Assembly (NCBI GenBank): GCA_031415655.1
Contig: JANOSD010000084.1
Span: forward strand, 1 to 64,000
DNA length: 64,000 nt
Reading direction: 5' to 3'
Source: JAKOVR01 sp031415655
GTDB lineage: Bacteria > Actinomycetota > Acidimicrobiia > Acidimicrobiales > Acidimicrobilacustridaceae
The notes under the pieces were generated by a model, which had not been told where the DNA came from, searched no databases, and saw only the letters and a program-made list of their open reading frames with translations. Numbering within the stretch: the stretch's first letter is position 1; the number at the start of each line of letters is the position of its first letter. The position numbers were made by a program, and so were the translations under genes. Shown in pieces: positions 26,793-35,850 of this stretch.

Positions 26793-28915
26793 GCGTCCGC
26801 CCCCGTTGCCGCAAGATCGGCCGTGGCGGTGACGCAGGCGGCGTGGAAGCGTCGGACCGCGAGGTCGAGCTCGGCACCGGTCACGCAGGCGGGCGGCAGG
26901 AGCCGCAGCACGGTCGGGTCGCCCAGGCAGGGCGAGACGAGGAGCCCGCCCTGATGGAGCGCCGTCAGGAGGTGGCCGGCGACGGCCACCGATGTCGTGC
27001 CGACGCCCCACAGCGCGCCTCGCCCTCGTGCCTCCCGGAGCAGGGCGGGATGCTCATCGACGAGGTCGGTCAACCGCGGGTGGATCTGGGTGTGGAGCTC
27101 GCGGACCGCCTCGATGGCGTGCGGGAGCTCGGCCACCGCGGCGACGACAGCGGCACAACTCGCCGGGTGGCCCGAGAAGGTCGACGTGTGGATGAACGGG
27201 TCGCGTCGCAACGGCTCGTAGAGCTCGGCGCTGGCGAGCAGCGCCGATGCGGGCATCACACCGCCACCGATGGGCTTGCCGAGCAGGAGCCCGTCGGGGT
27301 CGAGGCCCTGTCGCACCGCCAGCGAGTCCTCGCCGCAGCGACCGAAGCCCACCTGGATCTCGTCCGAGATGAACAACACGCCGGCGTCACGGGCTTCTCG
27401 TCGCCACGCCTGCAAGAGCGCGAGCGGGAGCGGTACGACGCCCGCCTCACCTTGGATGGGCTCGACGATGAAGGCGGCGATGTCATGGCGCCGAGCGGCT
27501 CGAGCGAGCGCACCGACCTCGTGCGGGAGGTGGACGACGGGCGGCAGCACGTCCTCGAGCCCCGTGCGGTAGCGAGGGCTCCACGTCGCCGCGAGCGCCC
27601 CGAGGGACTTGCCGTGGAACCCGCCCTCGACGGCCGCGATCGTGGACCGGCCCGATGTGAGGCGCGCCAGCTTGAGCGCCGCGTCGACCACGTCGGACCC
27701 GTTGAGCCCGAACCAGACCCGTTCGAGCCGGCTGTCGTCGAACTGCTCCACCAGGGCTCGCGCCGCGGCAACGGTGACGGGGTTGCACAACGCCCGAGTC
27801 GACGTGGGCATCGTGTCCAACGCCCGGTGGACGGCCTCGACGATCCGCGGCGGACGATGTCCGAAGAGCGGCACGGCGTAGCTCGAGAAGTCCAGGGCCC
27901 GCACGCCGTCGGACCGGGTCACGGTCGAACCCCGCGCCTCGGACTCGACAGCCCCGCAGCCGGCCAACTTCTGGGCGAGGGCGAAGCCGGGCGGGAGGTG
28001 CCGGCGGGCGAACCGGAAGATCTCGGCGTCGCTCATCGCGGGTTCGGGCGGGTTTCCGGATGCCGTCGCGATGAACAGGCCCGGGCGAACCGCCCCCCGT
28101 TGCACCTCCGCCCTCGTCGTCTCGAGCGTGGCGCACAGCCGCCGGGCCTCGTCCGGCCCGAAGATGTTCTCGCAGGTTCCCCAGAACAGCCGCAGCGCTC
28201 GCACTCGGGCGTCGAGGAGCTCGATGGCGAACGACTTGAGATTTCGGTATTCGAGCAACTCGAAGCCCGCCGCGTCGAGTTGCCTGAAACGCTCCGGTGT
28301 GCTCACGAATGTGAACACATTCGGCGGGTGAAGTGAGAAGAACTCCGGGCCGGGAAGAACGTCGAGACCAAGGAGGCTCACCTCCTCGGTCATGACGAAC
28401 AGCCCCTTGTCCCCAAGCACACGGTGGATTTCGGCGAGGCACAATCCGAAGCGATCGAAATGCGCAGCCGATCCGCAGACATAGACGACATCGAAGGATC
28501 TGTCGGCGTACGGAAGGAGATGCGCGTCGCCGACGGTGGTCGTCGGCCCGATCGCACCAACGGAGCGTGCTATATCCGCCGAGGCAGCCGCATGCGAAGC
28601 CAAGAGCTCGATTCCGACAGCAACATCGAGTACTCGGCCGTTTCCCTCGAGCACCTGCACCATGTACCGGAGCACGCCTCCGTAGCCGGAGCCGAGCTCG
28701 AGTATTCGAAGTCCGCCGTCTGGTCGGTGCTCGCCAACCGCGTCCACGACGAGATCTGCTCCATGAGCACCGAAGTGCCCAAGCTGATCGAGCCCCAACA
28801 AGCCGTCTAGCGTGGTGTCACCGGTGAGGTCGACGATTTTGGCGTGAGCCAGCGTCCACGCCTGAAATGCGACGAACAATGCGTCGTGGTACTCGCGCTG
28901 GACTTTGACGCTCAC
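26789..28915 (-). CDS. Methyltransferase-class III aminotransferase fusion
   Basis: This 708-residue protein joins two enzymes in one frame. Residues 1 to about 290 form a class I SAM-dependent methyltransferase (ILELGSGYGG at 71-80, then PYADRSFDVVYVCGSAAHF). Residues about 300-705 form a PLP-dependent class III (omega) aminotransferase: GLNGSDVVDAALKLARL, FISDEIQVGFGR and Lys547 in LLLGKPIGGG. A typical partner reaction is transamination of an aldehyde or ketone. The GTG at 28915 overlaps the acyl-CoA dehydrogenase stop (GTGA); an ATG at 28938 is an alternative. The pairing suggests that methylation and amination act on the same intermediate. Confidence 0.87.
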   Translation of the reverse strand: MSVKVQREYHDALFVAFQAWTLAHAKIVDLTGDTTLDGLLGLDQLGHFGAHGADLVVDAVGEHRPDGGLRILELGSGYGGVLRYMVQVLEGNGRVLDVAVGIELLASHAAASADIARSVGAIGPTTTVGDAHLLPYADRSFDVVYVCGSAAHFDRFGLCLAEIHRVLGDKGLFVMTEEVSLLGLDVLPGPEFFSLHPPNVFTFVSTPERFRQLDAAGFELLEYRNLKSFAIELLDARVRALRLFWGTCENIFGPDEARRLCATLETTRAEVQRGAVRPGLFIATASGNPPEPAMSDAEIFRFARRHLPPGFALAQKLAGCGAVESEARGSTVTRSDGVRALDFSSYAVPLFGHRPPRIVEAVHRALDTMPTSTRALCNPVTVAAARALVEQFDDSRLERVWFGLNGSDVVDAALKLARLTSGRSTIAAVEGGFHGKSLGALAATWSPRYRTGLEDVLPPVVHLPHEVGALARAARRHDIAAFIVEPIQGEAGVVPLPLALLQAWRREARDAGVLFISDEIQVGFGRCGEDSLAVRQGLDPDGLLLGKPIGGGVMPASALLASAELYEPLRRDPFIHTSTFSGHPASCAAVVAAVAELPHAIEAVRELHTQIHPRLTDLVDEHPALLREARGRGALWGVGTTSVAVAGHLLTALHQGGLLVSPCLGDPTVLRLLPPACVTGAELDLAVRRFHAACVTATADLAATGADA

Positions 28916-30159
28916 GATGTGTTCCCTTCCCATTGACCGTTGTCGGCGAGCTCGACCCGGAGGTCCCCAGTGAGTCGCCATCGGCCGAGGATGTGTGCCG
29001 TCACGAGAGGTGTGGGCGGGTGGAAGCGCGCCGCTTGAACGTCTCGCACGTACCGCTCGAGAGGCAGTCCGTTGCGCAGGGATCCTGCGCCCATCAACTC
29101 GGCGAGCACATCGACGCCCGTCCCAGCCAGCTCCGCCACTCGATGTTTGACGGCGAGCGCCGCGGGCAACAGAGACTCCGGCGCACAAGTACGAGCGTCC
29201 ATGGCGGTGGCAAGCCCGACCACGGCTGCGGTCGCTTCGAGCACACCAGCGACAACGGTCCCGAGCGCGCCCTGGTAGGCGGCGACTTGACTGCGCGGGC
29301 GATCCAGGTGCGCAACCTTCTGGCCGTCCATCGACTCCACAGCGGACTCGATCGCCGCATCGAGCAGCCCCAGGTAGCTCGCGGCCGTCGTCAGACAGAA
29401 CCAAACCAGGCCTGCCCCGAAGATCCCGTCGTCGTCGCGCCCCGGCTCGCACCGGTGGAACACGAGGTCGTCGGGGATGGTGCAGTCCTCGAACACGAGG
29501 GTGTCAGATTCGCTGGCGCGCATCCCGATCCAGTCCCACGTTCGCTCCACCCGTATGCCGGGAGCGTCGGTGGGGACAAGACAGGTGAGCAGCTGGCCGG
29601 GGAAGCCGGGTTCCTGGACCTGGAAGCAGACGAGGTCGGACCGGGACGCGAGCGAGCAGGGCGCCTTGACGCCATCGATCCGGTAACCGCCACCCTCAAC
29701 GGCCACGGCCGTCGATCTCGACCGGAGGATGCTTCCCGCCAGGCCCGGTTCCGCGAACCCTGAGGCGACGATCCGGTGCTGGGTCGCGACGGCTTCCAAC
29801 AGCAGCCACGACGAGTCGCGGTGGCGAAGCCAGTGCTCCACCATGACGCCGAGGGAGAAAAGGTGCATGTTCAACGCGATCGCGAGCGCCGCGTCGGCCG
29901 ACGCCAGTCGGTGCTGGACGGCACAGCACGCCAGGATGCCGGCGCCACCGCCCTGCATCTCGGTCGGCACCGGAAGGCCGAAGTAGCCGCACTCGCGCAG
30001 GAGCTCGAGCACCTGCGGATCGATCTGCCCGGTGCGATCGCCCGCCGGAGCCGCGGCTGCGACAGCCCGTGTGACCGATTCGGGAAGGAGGTCGACGACG
30101 TCTGGCCAGAGAGCCGAGCAGGAGGCGCTCCCGGACCTCAGATCCTCACGGACCTCCAC
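28912..30159 (-). CDS. Acyl-CoA dehydrogenase-family flavoenzyme
   Basis: This 415-residue protein shows the acyl-CoA dehydrogenase layout: helical N-terminal domain (LLRECGYFGLPVPTEMQGGG), middle beta domain (VASGFAEPGLAGS, where FAD-binding residues sit, and TWDWIGMRASESDTLVFED) and C-terminal helical domain. The catalytic Glu position was not confirmed. Related enzymes in biosynthetic clusters desaturate or hydroxylate ACP- or CoA-bound acids. The GTG at 30159 has GGAG upstream and overlaps the SRPBCC gene; longer readings look non-coding. Confidence 0.82.
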   Translation of the reverse strand: MEVREDLRSGSASCSALWPDVVDLLPESVTRAVAAAAPAGDRTGQIDPQVLELLRECGYFGLPVPTEMQGGGAGILACCAVQHRLASADAALAIALNMHLFSLGVMVEHWLRHRDSSWLLLEAVATQHRIVASGFAEPGLAGSILRSRSTAVAVEGGGYRIDGVKAPCSLASRSDLVCFQVQEPGFPGQLLTCLVPTDAPGIRVERTWDWIGMRASESDTLVFEDCTIPDDLVFHRCEPGRDDDGIFGAGLVWFCLTTAASYLGLLDAAIESAVESMDGQKVAHLDRPRSQVAAYQGALGTVVAGVLEATAAVVGLATAMDARTCAPESLLPAALAVKHRVAELAGTGVDVLAELMGAGSLRNGLPLERYVRDVQAARFHPPTPLVTAHILGRWRLTGDLRVELADNGQWEGNTS

Positions 30160-30616
30160 GCGCCGGCTCCACTGGGATCTGCGGCACGACGCTGCGTCCG
30201 ATGTCCTGCAACATGCGGAGGGAATTATCGTGCAGGGCACGAGCCGCAACCGGGTTCAACATCTCGGCCAGGAGCGGAATACCGATCTCGAAGTCCACGG
30301 ACATCTCGATGTCCGTCACGGCGTCGTCGATCGACGTGAGCCGCCAGTACCCGCCGAACGCTTCGAGGTCGCCGTCGAACTGCTCGAACGTGATGGTCCA
30401 CGCCTCGCGATCGAGGACCTCCCGCTCGCTCCACTCCAGCACCGAACCCTTGAGGAGCACCGACCAGAAGCTCGTCCGGTTCGTGCCGTCGTCGGTGAGG
30501 ATGTCGACGCCGCGAACACTGTCCATCATCGTCGGATATCGCTCGATCGCGACGATCGTGTCCCACACCGCCTCGGCCGGCGCTGCGATGCGAACTTGGA
30601 CCAGCACGTGCTCCAT
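30146..30616 (-). CDS. SRPBCC (START-like/polyketide-cyclase-like) protein
   Basis: This 156-residue protein has the START/coenzyme-Q-binding type fold signature: VRIAAPAEAVWDTIVAIERY at the start, WEREVLDRE-like strands, EAFGGYWRLTS and a long C-terminal helix ending near LQDIGRSV. Such proteins bind hydrophobic ligands and act as cyclases, chaperones or binding proteins in natural-product clusters. It lies between the ABC permease and the acyl-CoA dehydrogenase. No catalytic residue can be assigned. Confidence 0.8.
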   Translation of the reverse strand: MEHVLVQVRIAAPAEAVWDTIVAIERYPTMMDSVRGVDILTDDGTNRTSFWSVLLKGSVLEWSEREVLDREAWTITFEQFDGDLEAFGGYWRLTSIDDAVTDIEMSVDFEIGIPLLAEMLNPVAARALHDNSLRMLQDIGRSVVPQIPVEPARGGP

Positions 30617-30659
30617 GCGTCGGGCCTTTCCTCGGGTTCGATGAGGTCGCGTACGAGCC

Positions 30660-31427
30660 TCATGTCCAATCCACCTTCACGTCATCGGTGCGCCAGCAGC
30701 GCACTGCGATCGTCGAGAACACCACGGCGAAACCGACCAGCACCGCAATCGGCAGCAACACCTCGACGAACGGCTTGCCCAGGATCACCGCTTCGTAGCC
30801 CTGCATCGCCCAGTAGGACGGCGCCACGGGAGCGATCTTCTGAACCACGGTCGGGAGCGCGGCGAACGGCACGAGGGCCCCCGCCAGCCCGGCGGCGAGG
30901 ATGGTCATCACGTTGCTGATGGCACCGACCTGTTGTATCGAACGCAACACCGCGGTGATCAGCACGCCGAGAGCGACGAGCGCCAGCGCCTGGGCAAAGG
31001 CAACCAGCCCGATGGCGAGCACGGATCCTTCGACGTGGAGACCGAACAGGAACCCGCCGATGGCGAACAGGAGGATCTGTTGCGTCAGGCTGATCAGGAA
31101 CGGGGTCACTAGCTTGCCGACCAGGATCTCGGCGGGCCGGGCGGCGGTCGCGCGCAGTCGCGCCCACGTGTTCCAGCCGTGCTCCCGGAAGATGCCTTAG
31201 CCGACGAAGGTCGTGATGTAGAAGGCGAACATGACGGCCATGCCCGGCACCGACTGCTGTGCTCCTGAGGTGGTGGTGCCGTTGTCCGCGGTCAGCACGA
31301 TGCCGAACGTCTGCTCGGTGAAGCCCATCAACAGCAACGGGACCAGCACCAGGACGACCCCGACGGCAGGGTCGGTCTTGAGCAGCGCCAGGTCGTGCCG
31401 CGCGATCGTGAAGGACACGCGGGTCAT
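30660..31427 (-). pseudogene. ABC-2 type permease with one in-frame TAA
   Basis: From the ATG at 31427 to 30660 the frame encodes a six-helix ABC-2 permease of about 255 codons, interrupted only by TAA at 31197-31199. N-terminal helices are VGVVLVLVPLLLMGF and VMFAFYITTFVG; after the stop the frame continues GIFREHGWNTWARL, then LISLTQQILLFAIGG and IAVLVGFAVVFSTIAV. The FREH-W-TW-RLR linker is diagnostic of the DrrB-like family. The stop sits between helix 2 and that linker, so no working channel would form unless it is read through, or unless it is a sequencing error. The start overlaps the ATPase stop by 4 bp. Confidence 0.8.
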
Positions 31428-32401
31428 CGATCCCCCTCGCCGGCGACCGGATCGATCGCCACGGGACCCACCGGCGCCTCGTCGACGAGCGCGCGACCGG
31501 TCAGGTGGAAGTAGACGGTGTCCAGACTCGGCCGCGCCACGTCGAGCGCCACGATCCGGTCGGCCGCGGCGCCGAGCAGGAGGAGGATCTCGGCGGCCTT
31601 CGGCCCCGGGGAATCGCACACGATGCGCAGGGCCCACGGATCGTCCGGGTCGATCACCCCTTCGGGCACCGATGGCGGCGGACCGTCGAACCGGATCGTG
31701 AGGATCGACGACGTGTACTTGGCCATGAGCTCGTCGACGTGGCCGGTTGCGATGATGCGGCCGTGGTCGATGAACGCGACCTCGGCCGAGAGCTGCTCGA
31801 CCTCCGGCAGGTAGTGGGTCGTGTAGCAGACCGCGGTGCCTTCGGCGGCGACCGAGCGGACCAGCTCGACGAGCGCGCCCCGGGTCTCGAGGTCGACCCC
31901 TGCCGTCGGCTCGTCGAGCAGCACCAACGCCGGTCGCCCGATGAGCGCCACCGCGGTGTGGAGCCGCCGGCACTGCCCGCCGGACAGGAGGGCCGCTCGC
32001 CGGTCGACGAGGTCGGACATGTTCAACCCCGTGCACAACGCCTCGACCTGGGACGCGATCGCTCTCGAACCGAGACCGGCGATGCGACCGAAGAAGACCA
32101 GGTTCTCCCGCACGGTGTTGCCCGGGTAGACCGCTATGTCCTGAGCGGCGTAGCCCAGGTGGCGCCGGGCCCGGGTGCCGTGGGCGACCGCATCGATGCC
32201 CATGATCCGGACGTCCCCGCGGTCGGGCTTCACGAGGCCCGCGACGACCCGGGCCAGCGTCGTCTTCCCCGCACCGTTCGGGCCCAGCGTCGCCATCACC
32301 GTGCCGGCGGGGATCTCCAGGTTCACGCCATCGAGCGCCGCCACGTCGCCGTACGACTTCGACACGTCGGTCACGCTCAACGGGATCGCTGCGGTGGTCA
32401 T
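31424..32401 (-). CDS. ABC transporter ATP-binding protein (DrrA-like)
   Basis: This 325-residue ATPase has Walker A GPNGAGKTTL, Q-loop (GYAAQDIAVYP), signature LSGGQCRRL, Walker B ALVLLDEPTAGVDLE and a switch His (CYTTHYLPEVE). The extra 100 C-terminal residues match drug-exporter ATPases of the DrrA type. It pairs with the ABC-2 permease just downstream (30660-31427), which carries a stop codon. It should power export of, and self-resistance to, the cluster product. Overlaps on both sides are 4 bp. Confidence 0.92.
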   Translation of the reverse strand: MTTAAIPLSVTDVSKSYGDVAALDGVNLEIPAGTVMATLGPNGAGKTTLARVVAGLVKPDRGDVRIMGIDAVAHGTRARRHLGYAAQDIAVYPGNTVRENLVFFGRIAGLGSRAIASQVEALCTGLNMSDLVDRRAALLSGGQCRRLHTAVALIGRPALVLLDEPTAGVDLETRGALVELVRSVAAEGTAVCYTTHYLPEVEQLSAEVAFIDHGRIIATGHVDELMAKYTSSILTIRFDGPPPSVPEGVIDPDDPWALRIVCDSPGPKAAEILLLLGAAADRIVALDVARPSLDTVYFHLTGRALVDEAPVGPVAIDPVAGEGDR

Positions 32402-33393
32402 GGCGCTGCCATCGCATAGCTGGCCTCGACCAGCTGCAGGACCGCGATCGCGTCGGCGAGCGTGGCGCCCTTGGGCGTGTTCGCGGCCCCGGTCGACTGG
32501 ACGGCGTCCACGAAGTCCGCGAGCTCATGTCGCCAACTCGCGTCGGGGAGCGGGTACTCGTGGATCACCGTTGCCGGAGGGCCCATGGCGGGTGACATCT
32601 GGTGGTGCGTGCAGCGCTCGACCCCGTAGGAACCACCCAGACCGTCGACGCGGACGGTCCCGACCCGGCCCGCCACCTCGAAGCGGAAGGTGTTCTTCCA
32701 CTCCGTCCAGCTCGCATGCAGGAAACCGACGCTGGGACCGGCGCCTTCGACGAGCAGGTAGGCGTTGTCCTCGACGTCGGTCTTCCAGAACACAGTCGGC
32801 AGCACCGCCGCGGAGACGCGGAGATCACCGAGCACGCAGCGAGCGAGGTCGAGCAGGTGAACGCCCTGGTCCAGCAGCTCCCCGCCGCCCGATCGGGCGG
32901 GATCCATGCGCCACTCGGACTCGTAGCCGGGCCGTCCGCCGTGCCCGTACACCGCCCGCACCATGTGGATCGGACCGAGGACCCCGTCCTCGACGAGCTC
33001 GATCGCCTGTCGGATCCCCGGGTGGAACCGATGGTTGTACCCCACGGCGACGTGGACGCCGGCGAGCTCGGCCGACGCCGCGACGGCCCGGAGCTCCGAG
33101 CTGGACATCGCGCCCGGCTTCTCGATCAGCACGTGCTTGCCCGCCCGCACCAGGAGGTCGGCCACCTCGGTCAGCGAGTCGTGGGTGGTGGCCACGACGA
33201 CCGCGTGGATGTCATCGGCCTGGGCCAGCGACAGGAGATCGACCTCGACACGCGCGCCGGAGCTCCGGGCGAGCTCGTCGGCGCGTCCCGGATCCTGGTC
33301 GACGCACGCGACGAGTCCGATCGAGTCGTCGCCGGAGAAGCGCTTCCGGCCGACCTGCCCGCAGCCGACGAGTCCCATGCGCAGCCCGGTCAC
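32398..33393 (-). CDS. Gfo/Idh/MocA-family oxidoreductase
   Basis: This 331-residue protein has an N-terminal Rossmann fold (MGLVGCGQVGRKRF), the family hallmark HVLIEKPGA and a C-terminal alpha/beta domain with GGGELLDQGVHLLDLARCVL, where the His is the usual catalytic-site residue. It is likely to oxidise or reduce a sugar or inositol hydroxyl with NAD(P), giving a keto group for the StrS aminotransferase. It overlaps the SDR and the ABC ATPase by 4 bp each. The exact substrate cannot be read from sequence. Confidence 0.88.
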   Translation of the reverse strand: MTGLRMGLVGCGQVGRKRFSGDDSIGLVACVDQDPGRADELARSSGARVEVDLLSLAQADDIHAVVVATTHDSLTEVADLLVRAGKHVLIEKPGAMSSSELRAVAASAELAGVHVAVGYNHRFHPGIRQAIELVEDGVLGPIHMVRAVYGHGGRPGYESEWRMDPARSGGGELLDQGVHLLDLARCVLGDLRVSAAVLPTVFWKTDVEDNAYLLVEGAGPSVGFLHASWTEWKNTFRFEVAGRVGTVRVDGLGGSYGVERCTHHQMSPAMGPPATVIHEYPLPDASWRHELADFVDAVQSTGAANTPKGATLADAIAVLQLVEASYAMAAP

Positions 33394-34247
33394 GACGGCG
33401 GAGTCACCTGATCGACGCGACGGAGCGTGTACAGGTCCTTGGCCCCGGGCTGCCCGATGAGCTCGGGCAGGTGCTCCCAGTCATCCCAGACGGCGCTGAC
33501 GAGCCGACCGGACACGCCCCAGCCGAGGGATGCGGCGAGATGCACGACGAGCCGCGCCGCCTGCTCCGGAGGGGTGGTCCCCGAGGCGCGAGCCTCCTGG
33601 GCGGTGCGGTGGAACGCACCGCCGACGAGGTCGGGACCCGCTTCGAGGACCTGGTCGAGAAGGCGCGTATCGAGCATCCCCGGAGCGATGCAGTTGACCT
33701 CGATGCCGGAGCCGGCGAGCTCGATCGCGAGGTTCTCCATGAGACGCACGACGCCCGCCTTCGACGCCGCATAGGCACTCTGACCGAAGAGCGGCTTGGT
33801 CGCGCCGCCGCCGGAGATCTGGATGATCGATCCCCTCCCCCGGGCCGACATGAGCGGCACGGCGGCGTGCACGAGCAGGAACGGACCGAGAAGGTTCTGC
33901 TCGACCGCAGCCCTCCATTGCGCGATGTCGTTCGTCGTGACAGGTCCCAGCGGACCGAGTCCGCCCGCGTTGCTCACGAGGATGTCGAAGTTCGGCAGCT
34001 CGTCGGCGACCGCCTCGAACAACGCCTCCACCTGACGCTCGTCTGCGATGTCGCACCGCCGACTCGACACCCGTTGACCCTCCGCCGCGCGGGCCGCCAG
34101 ATCGTCTCGTGCGACGTCGAGCTCCGCCGCCGTACGAGCGCAGATCATCAGGTCAGCACCGGCATCGACGAGCGCTGTGGCGATCGCTCGGCCGAGCCCT
34201 CGACTTGCGCCGGTCACCACCGCACCACGACCCGACAACTGCCCCAC
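33390..34247 (-). CDS. Short-chain dehydrogenase/reductase
   Basis: This 285-residue classical SDR shows VTGASRGLGRAIA (NAD(P) motif), SNAGGLGPLG (NAG), a Ser in IIQISGGGA and YAASK. The N-terminus is taken at GTG 34247 because GGGAGGG lies just upstream and the Rossmann motif follows within ten residues. The Thr/Ser-Gly-rich GGGAT insertion before the Tyr is slightly unusual. It probably makes or reduces a ketone on the sugar or acyl part. It follows the propeller-like gene by 109 bp, one of the few gaps in the operon. Confidence 0.88.
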   Translation of the reverse strand: MGQLSGRGAVVTGASRGLGRAIATALVDAGADLMICARTAAELDVARDDLAARAAEGQRVSSRRCDIADERQVEALFEAVADELPNFDILVSNAGGLGPLGPVTTNDIAQWRAAVEQNLLGPFLLVHAAVPLMSARGRGSIIQISGGGATKPLFGQSAYAASKAGVVRLMENLAIELAGSGIEVNCIAPGMLDTRLLDQVLEAGPDLVGGAFHRTAQEARASGTTPPEQAARLVVHLAASLGWGVSGRLVSAVWDDWEHLPELIGQPGAKDLYTLRRVDQVTPPS

Positions 34248-34356
34248 GGACCCTCCCTGAGCCTGTCCAACCTCCATCGGTCTGGAGCGAAGTGCGGCCG
34301 ACCCTAGCACGGTGTCAGCGTCGTTGTTTGCATGGTGGTCAACGTCCGTCCCGAAG

Positions 34357-35850
34357 TCACCGTTCTCGTCGATGACCCGACACCCAGATCACCGTGCGAA
34401 GCCTCGAAACACGACGCTTGCCATCGACGAGAATCACTCCCTCCCCGACCGACAACGTGTGCGGGCCGAGGGGATATGGGCCGGACCCGAAAGGACCGAG
34501 TCCGATCACCGTCTCCTCGGCGAAGTCGTTGCGATCCAGCACGGTGACGCGCTGAACCGACATCCGGGTGCCGTAATGGCCCGACGAATCCTGCACCGGT
34601 CGGTGCAGTTGACCGTCGACGACGAACGGCAGTCCTGCCGGTCGGCTGGAGGTGACATCGCTCTTGACCGGGTTCGACGGGTGCGGCCGCCACGGACCAC
34701 ATGGGTCGTCCGCGAACCACAGGTACAGGTGCGTATCGCGTGGAGCGGCGCACGAGGTGTAGAGGAGCCACCACGACGAGCTCCACCAGAAGATCGTCGG
34801 GTCGCCGGCGCTGACTCCCTCGAGGAGGTCCAACGGGGGGCCGAACCGGCCATCCTCCCCGACCGGGAGCAGCAGCACCCGGCCCGTCGCCGCCGCCTCG
34901 ACGGTGCAGTAGCGGTCCGACCCGTGCTCGACCGGGCACGGGTACGACACATGGAAGGTCGGGTCGAACTCGATGTGGCGCGGACCCCAACCGACACCGC
35001 GATCGAAGGTGGTGGAGACGATGCGAGCGCGCCCGGTGCGATGCTCGTACTCCTCGAGCAGGACACCGTTGGCCACGCCCGGGCGCGGGAACGGATCGGC
35101 GAGGTAGTGCCCCCGTTCGAAGTCGGGTAGCCAAGTCACGGACGAGGCATCGATCCCCCGCTCGACCACCTCCGCCAACGTCGTCTCGACGGTTCCGACA
35201 CCCCAGTGCGAGACGGTCCACGCGTCTCGGGCCAGCGCGCGCAGCCGGTTCACGAAGGATCGCAGCACGAGTCGACCCCCACCGACAGGAGGGTGTGGGG
35301 CGAGGGGTGCAGCCTCGCCCACGGAGGACGCCGGCCACGCCTGGAGCCTGGTGATCCTGGCCGCCTTCGCCGCGAGCGCGATCGAGCCGTCGAGCGCGCG
35401 CTCACGGGTCAGCGTGGCCGAGGAGGGCATCACCTTGACCCGTGCGCTGAGCACCCGGTCCGCGCCGGCCGTCGCCGCTGCGCTCAAGCGGACCTCGACG
35501 TGGCGTCGTCCGTTGACGATCTCCCACCGACCGATGGTCGCGTGCGCGCTGCTGAACGAGAGGCGCCACACCGGCACCGCGGCACCGCCGGCGCCAGCCG
35601 GGGGCCTGCCGCTCGTCGAGGTCCGCAGGTCGAGCAGCACATCGACCTCGGCCCGATCGCGGCGATTCGGACCGTCCCCGGCCTGGTCGCGGCGCTCGGC
35701 GTCGGGGTCTCCGACCACGACGCTCTCCCCCTGCTCACGAAGGCGCCGGACACAGCGACCCAGCAGGTCGTCGGCCGTGTCCCGATCGTGGAGGACCGCG
35801 ATGCGGAGGGGCTCCACGCCATCGAGCGCCTGGTGCTCCGTCGGTGCCAT
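34357..35850 (-). CDS. GINT1-N-like beta-propeller protein
   Basis: This 497-residue protein has a low-similarity N-terminal half (about 1-210: LRIAVLHDRDTADDLLGRCV, possibly a formyltransferase-like or Rossmann segment). The C-terminal half resembles the N-terminal domain of glucosamine inositolphosphorylceramide transferase and GH43-like five-bladed propellers: GHYLADPFPRPGVANGVLLE, FHVSYPCPVEHGSDRYCTVE, DPTIFWWSSSWWLLYT and THLYLWFADDP. Bacterial proteins of this type occur in sugar-modification clusters, but no activity has been proven that I know of. The ATG overlaps the kinase stop by one base. Confidence 0.7.
   Translation of the reverse strand: MAPTEHQALDGVEPLRIAVLHDRDTADDLLGRCVRRLREQGESVVVGDPDAERRDQAGDGPNRRDRAEVDVLLDLRTSTSGRPPAGAGGAAVPVWRLSFSSAHATIGRWEIVNGRRHVEVRLSAAATAGADRVLSARVKVMPSSATLTRERALDGSIALAAKAARITRLQAWPASSVGEAAPLAPHPPVGGGRLVLRSFVNRLRALARDAWTVSHWGVGTVETTLAEVVERGIDASSVTWLPDFERGHYLADPFPRPGVANGVLLEEYEHRTGRARIVSTTFDRGVGWGPRHIEFDPTFHVSYPCPVEHGSDRYCTVEAAATGRVLLLPVGEDGRFGPPLDLLEGVSAGDPTIFWWSSSWWLLYTSCAAPRDTHLYLWFADDPCGPWRPHPSNPVKSDVTSSRPAGLPFVVDGQLHRPVQDSSGHYGTRMSVQRVTVLDRNDFAEETVIGLGPFGSGPYPLGPHTLSVGEGVILVDGKRRVSRLRTVIWVSGHRRER

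Noticed and set aside
26789..29452. Extension of the methyltransferase-aminotransferase fusion to 887 residues
   Set aside because: The extra 179 residues are antisense to the acyl-CoA dehydrogenase and arginine-rich; the GTGA overlap at 28915 gives a better start.
32175..34307. 710-codon plus-strand frame opposite the ABC ATPase, Gfo/Idh and SDR genes
   Set aside because: The translation is Arg/Pro/Ser-rich and motif-free, while the minus strand carries three clear enzyme families over the same bases.
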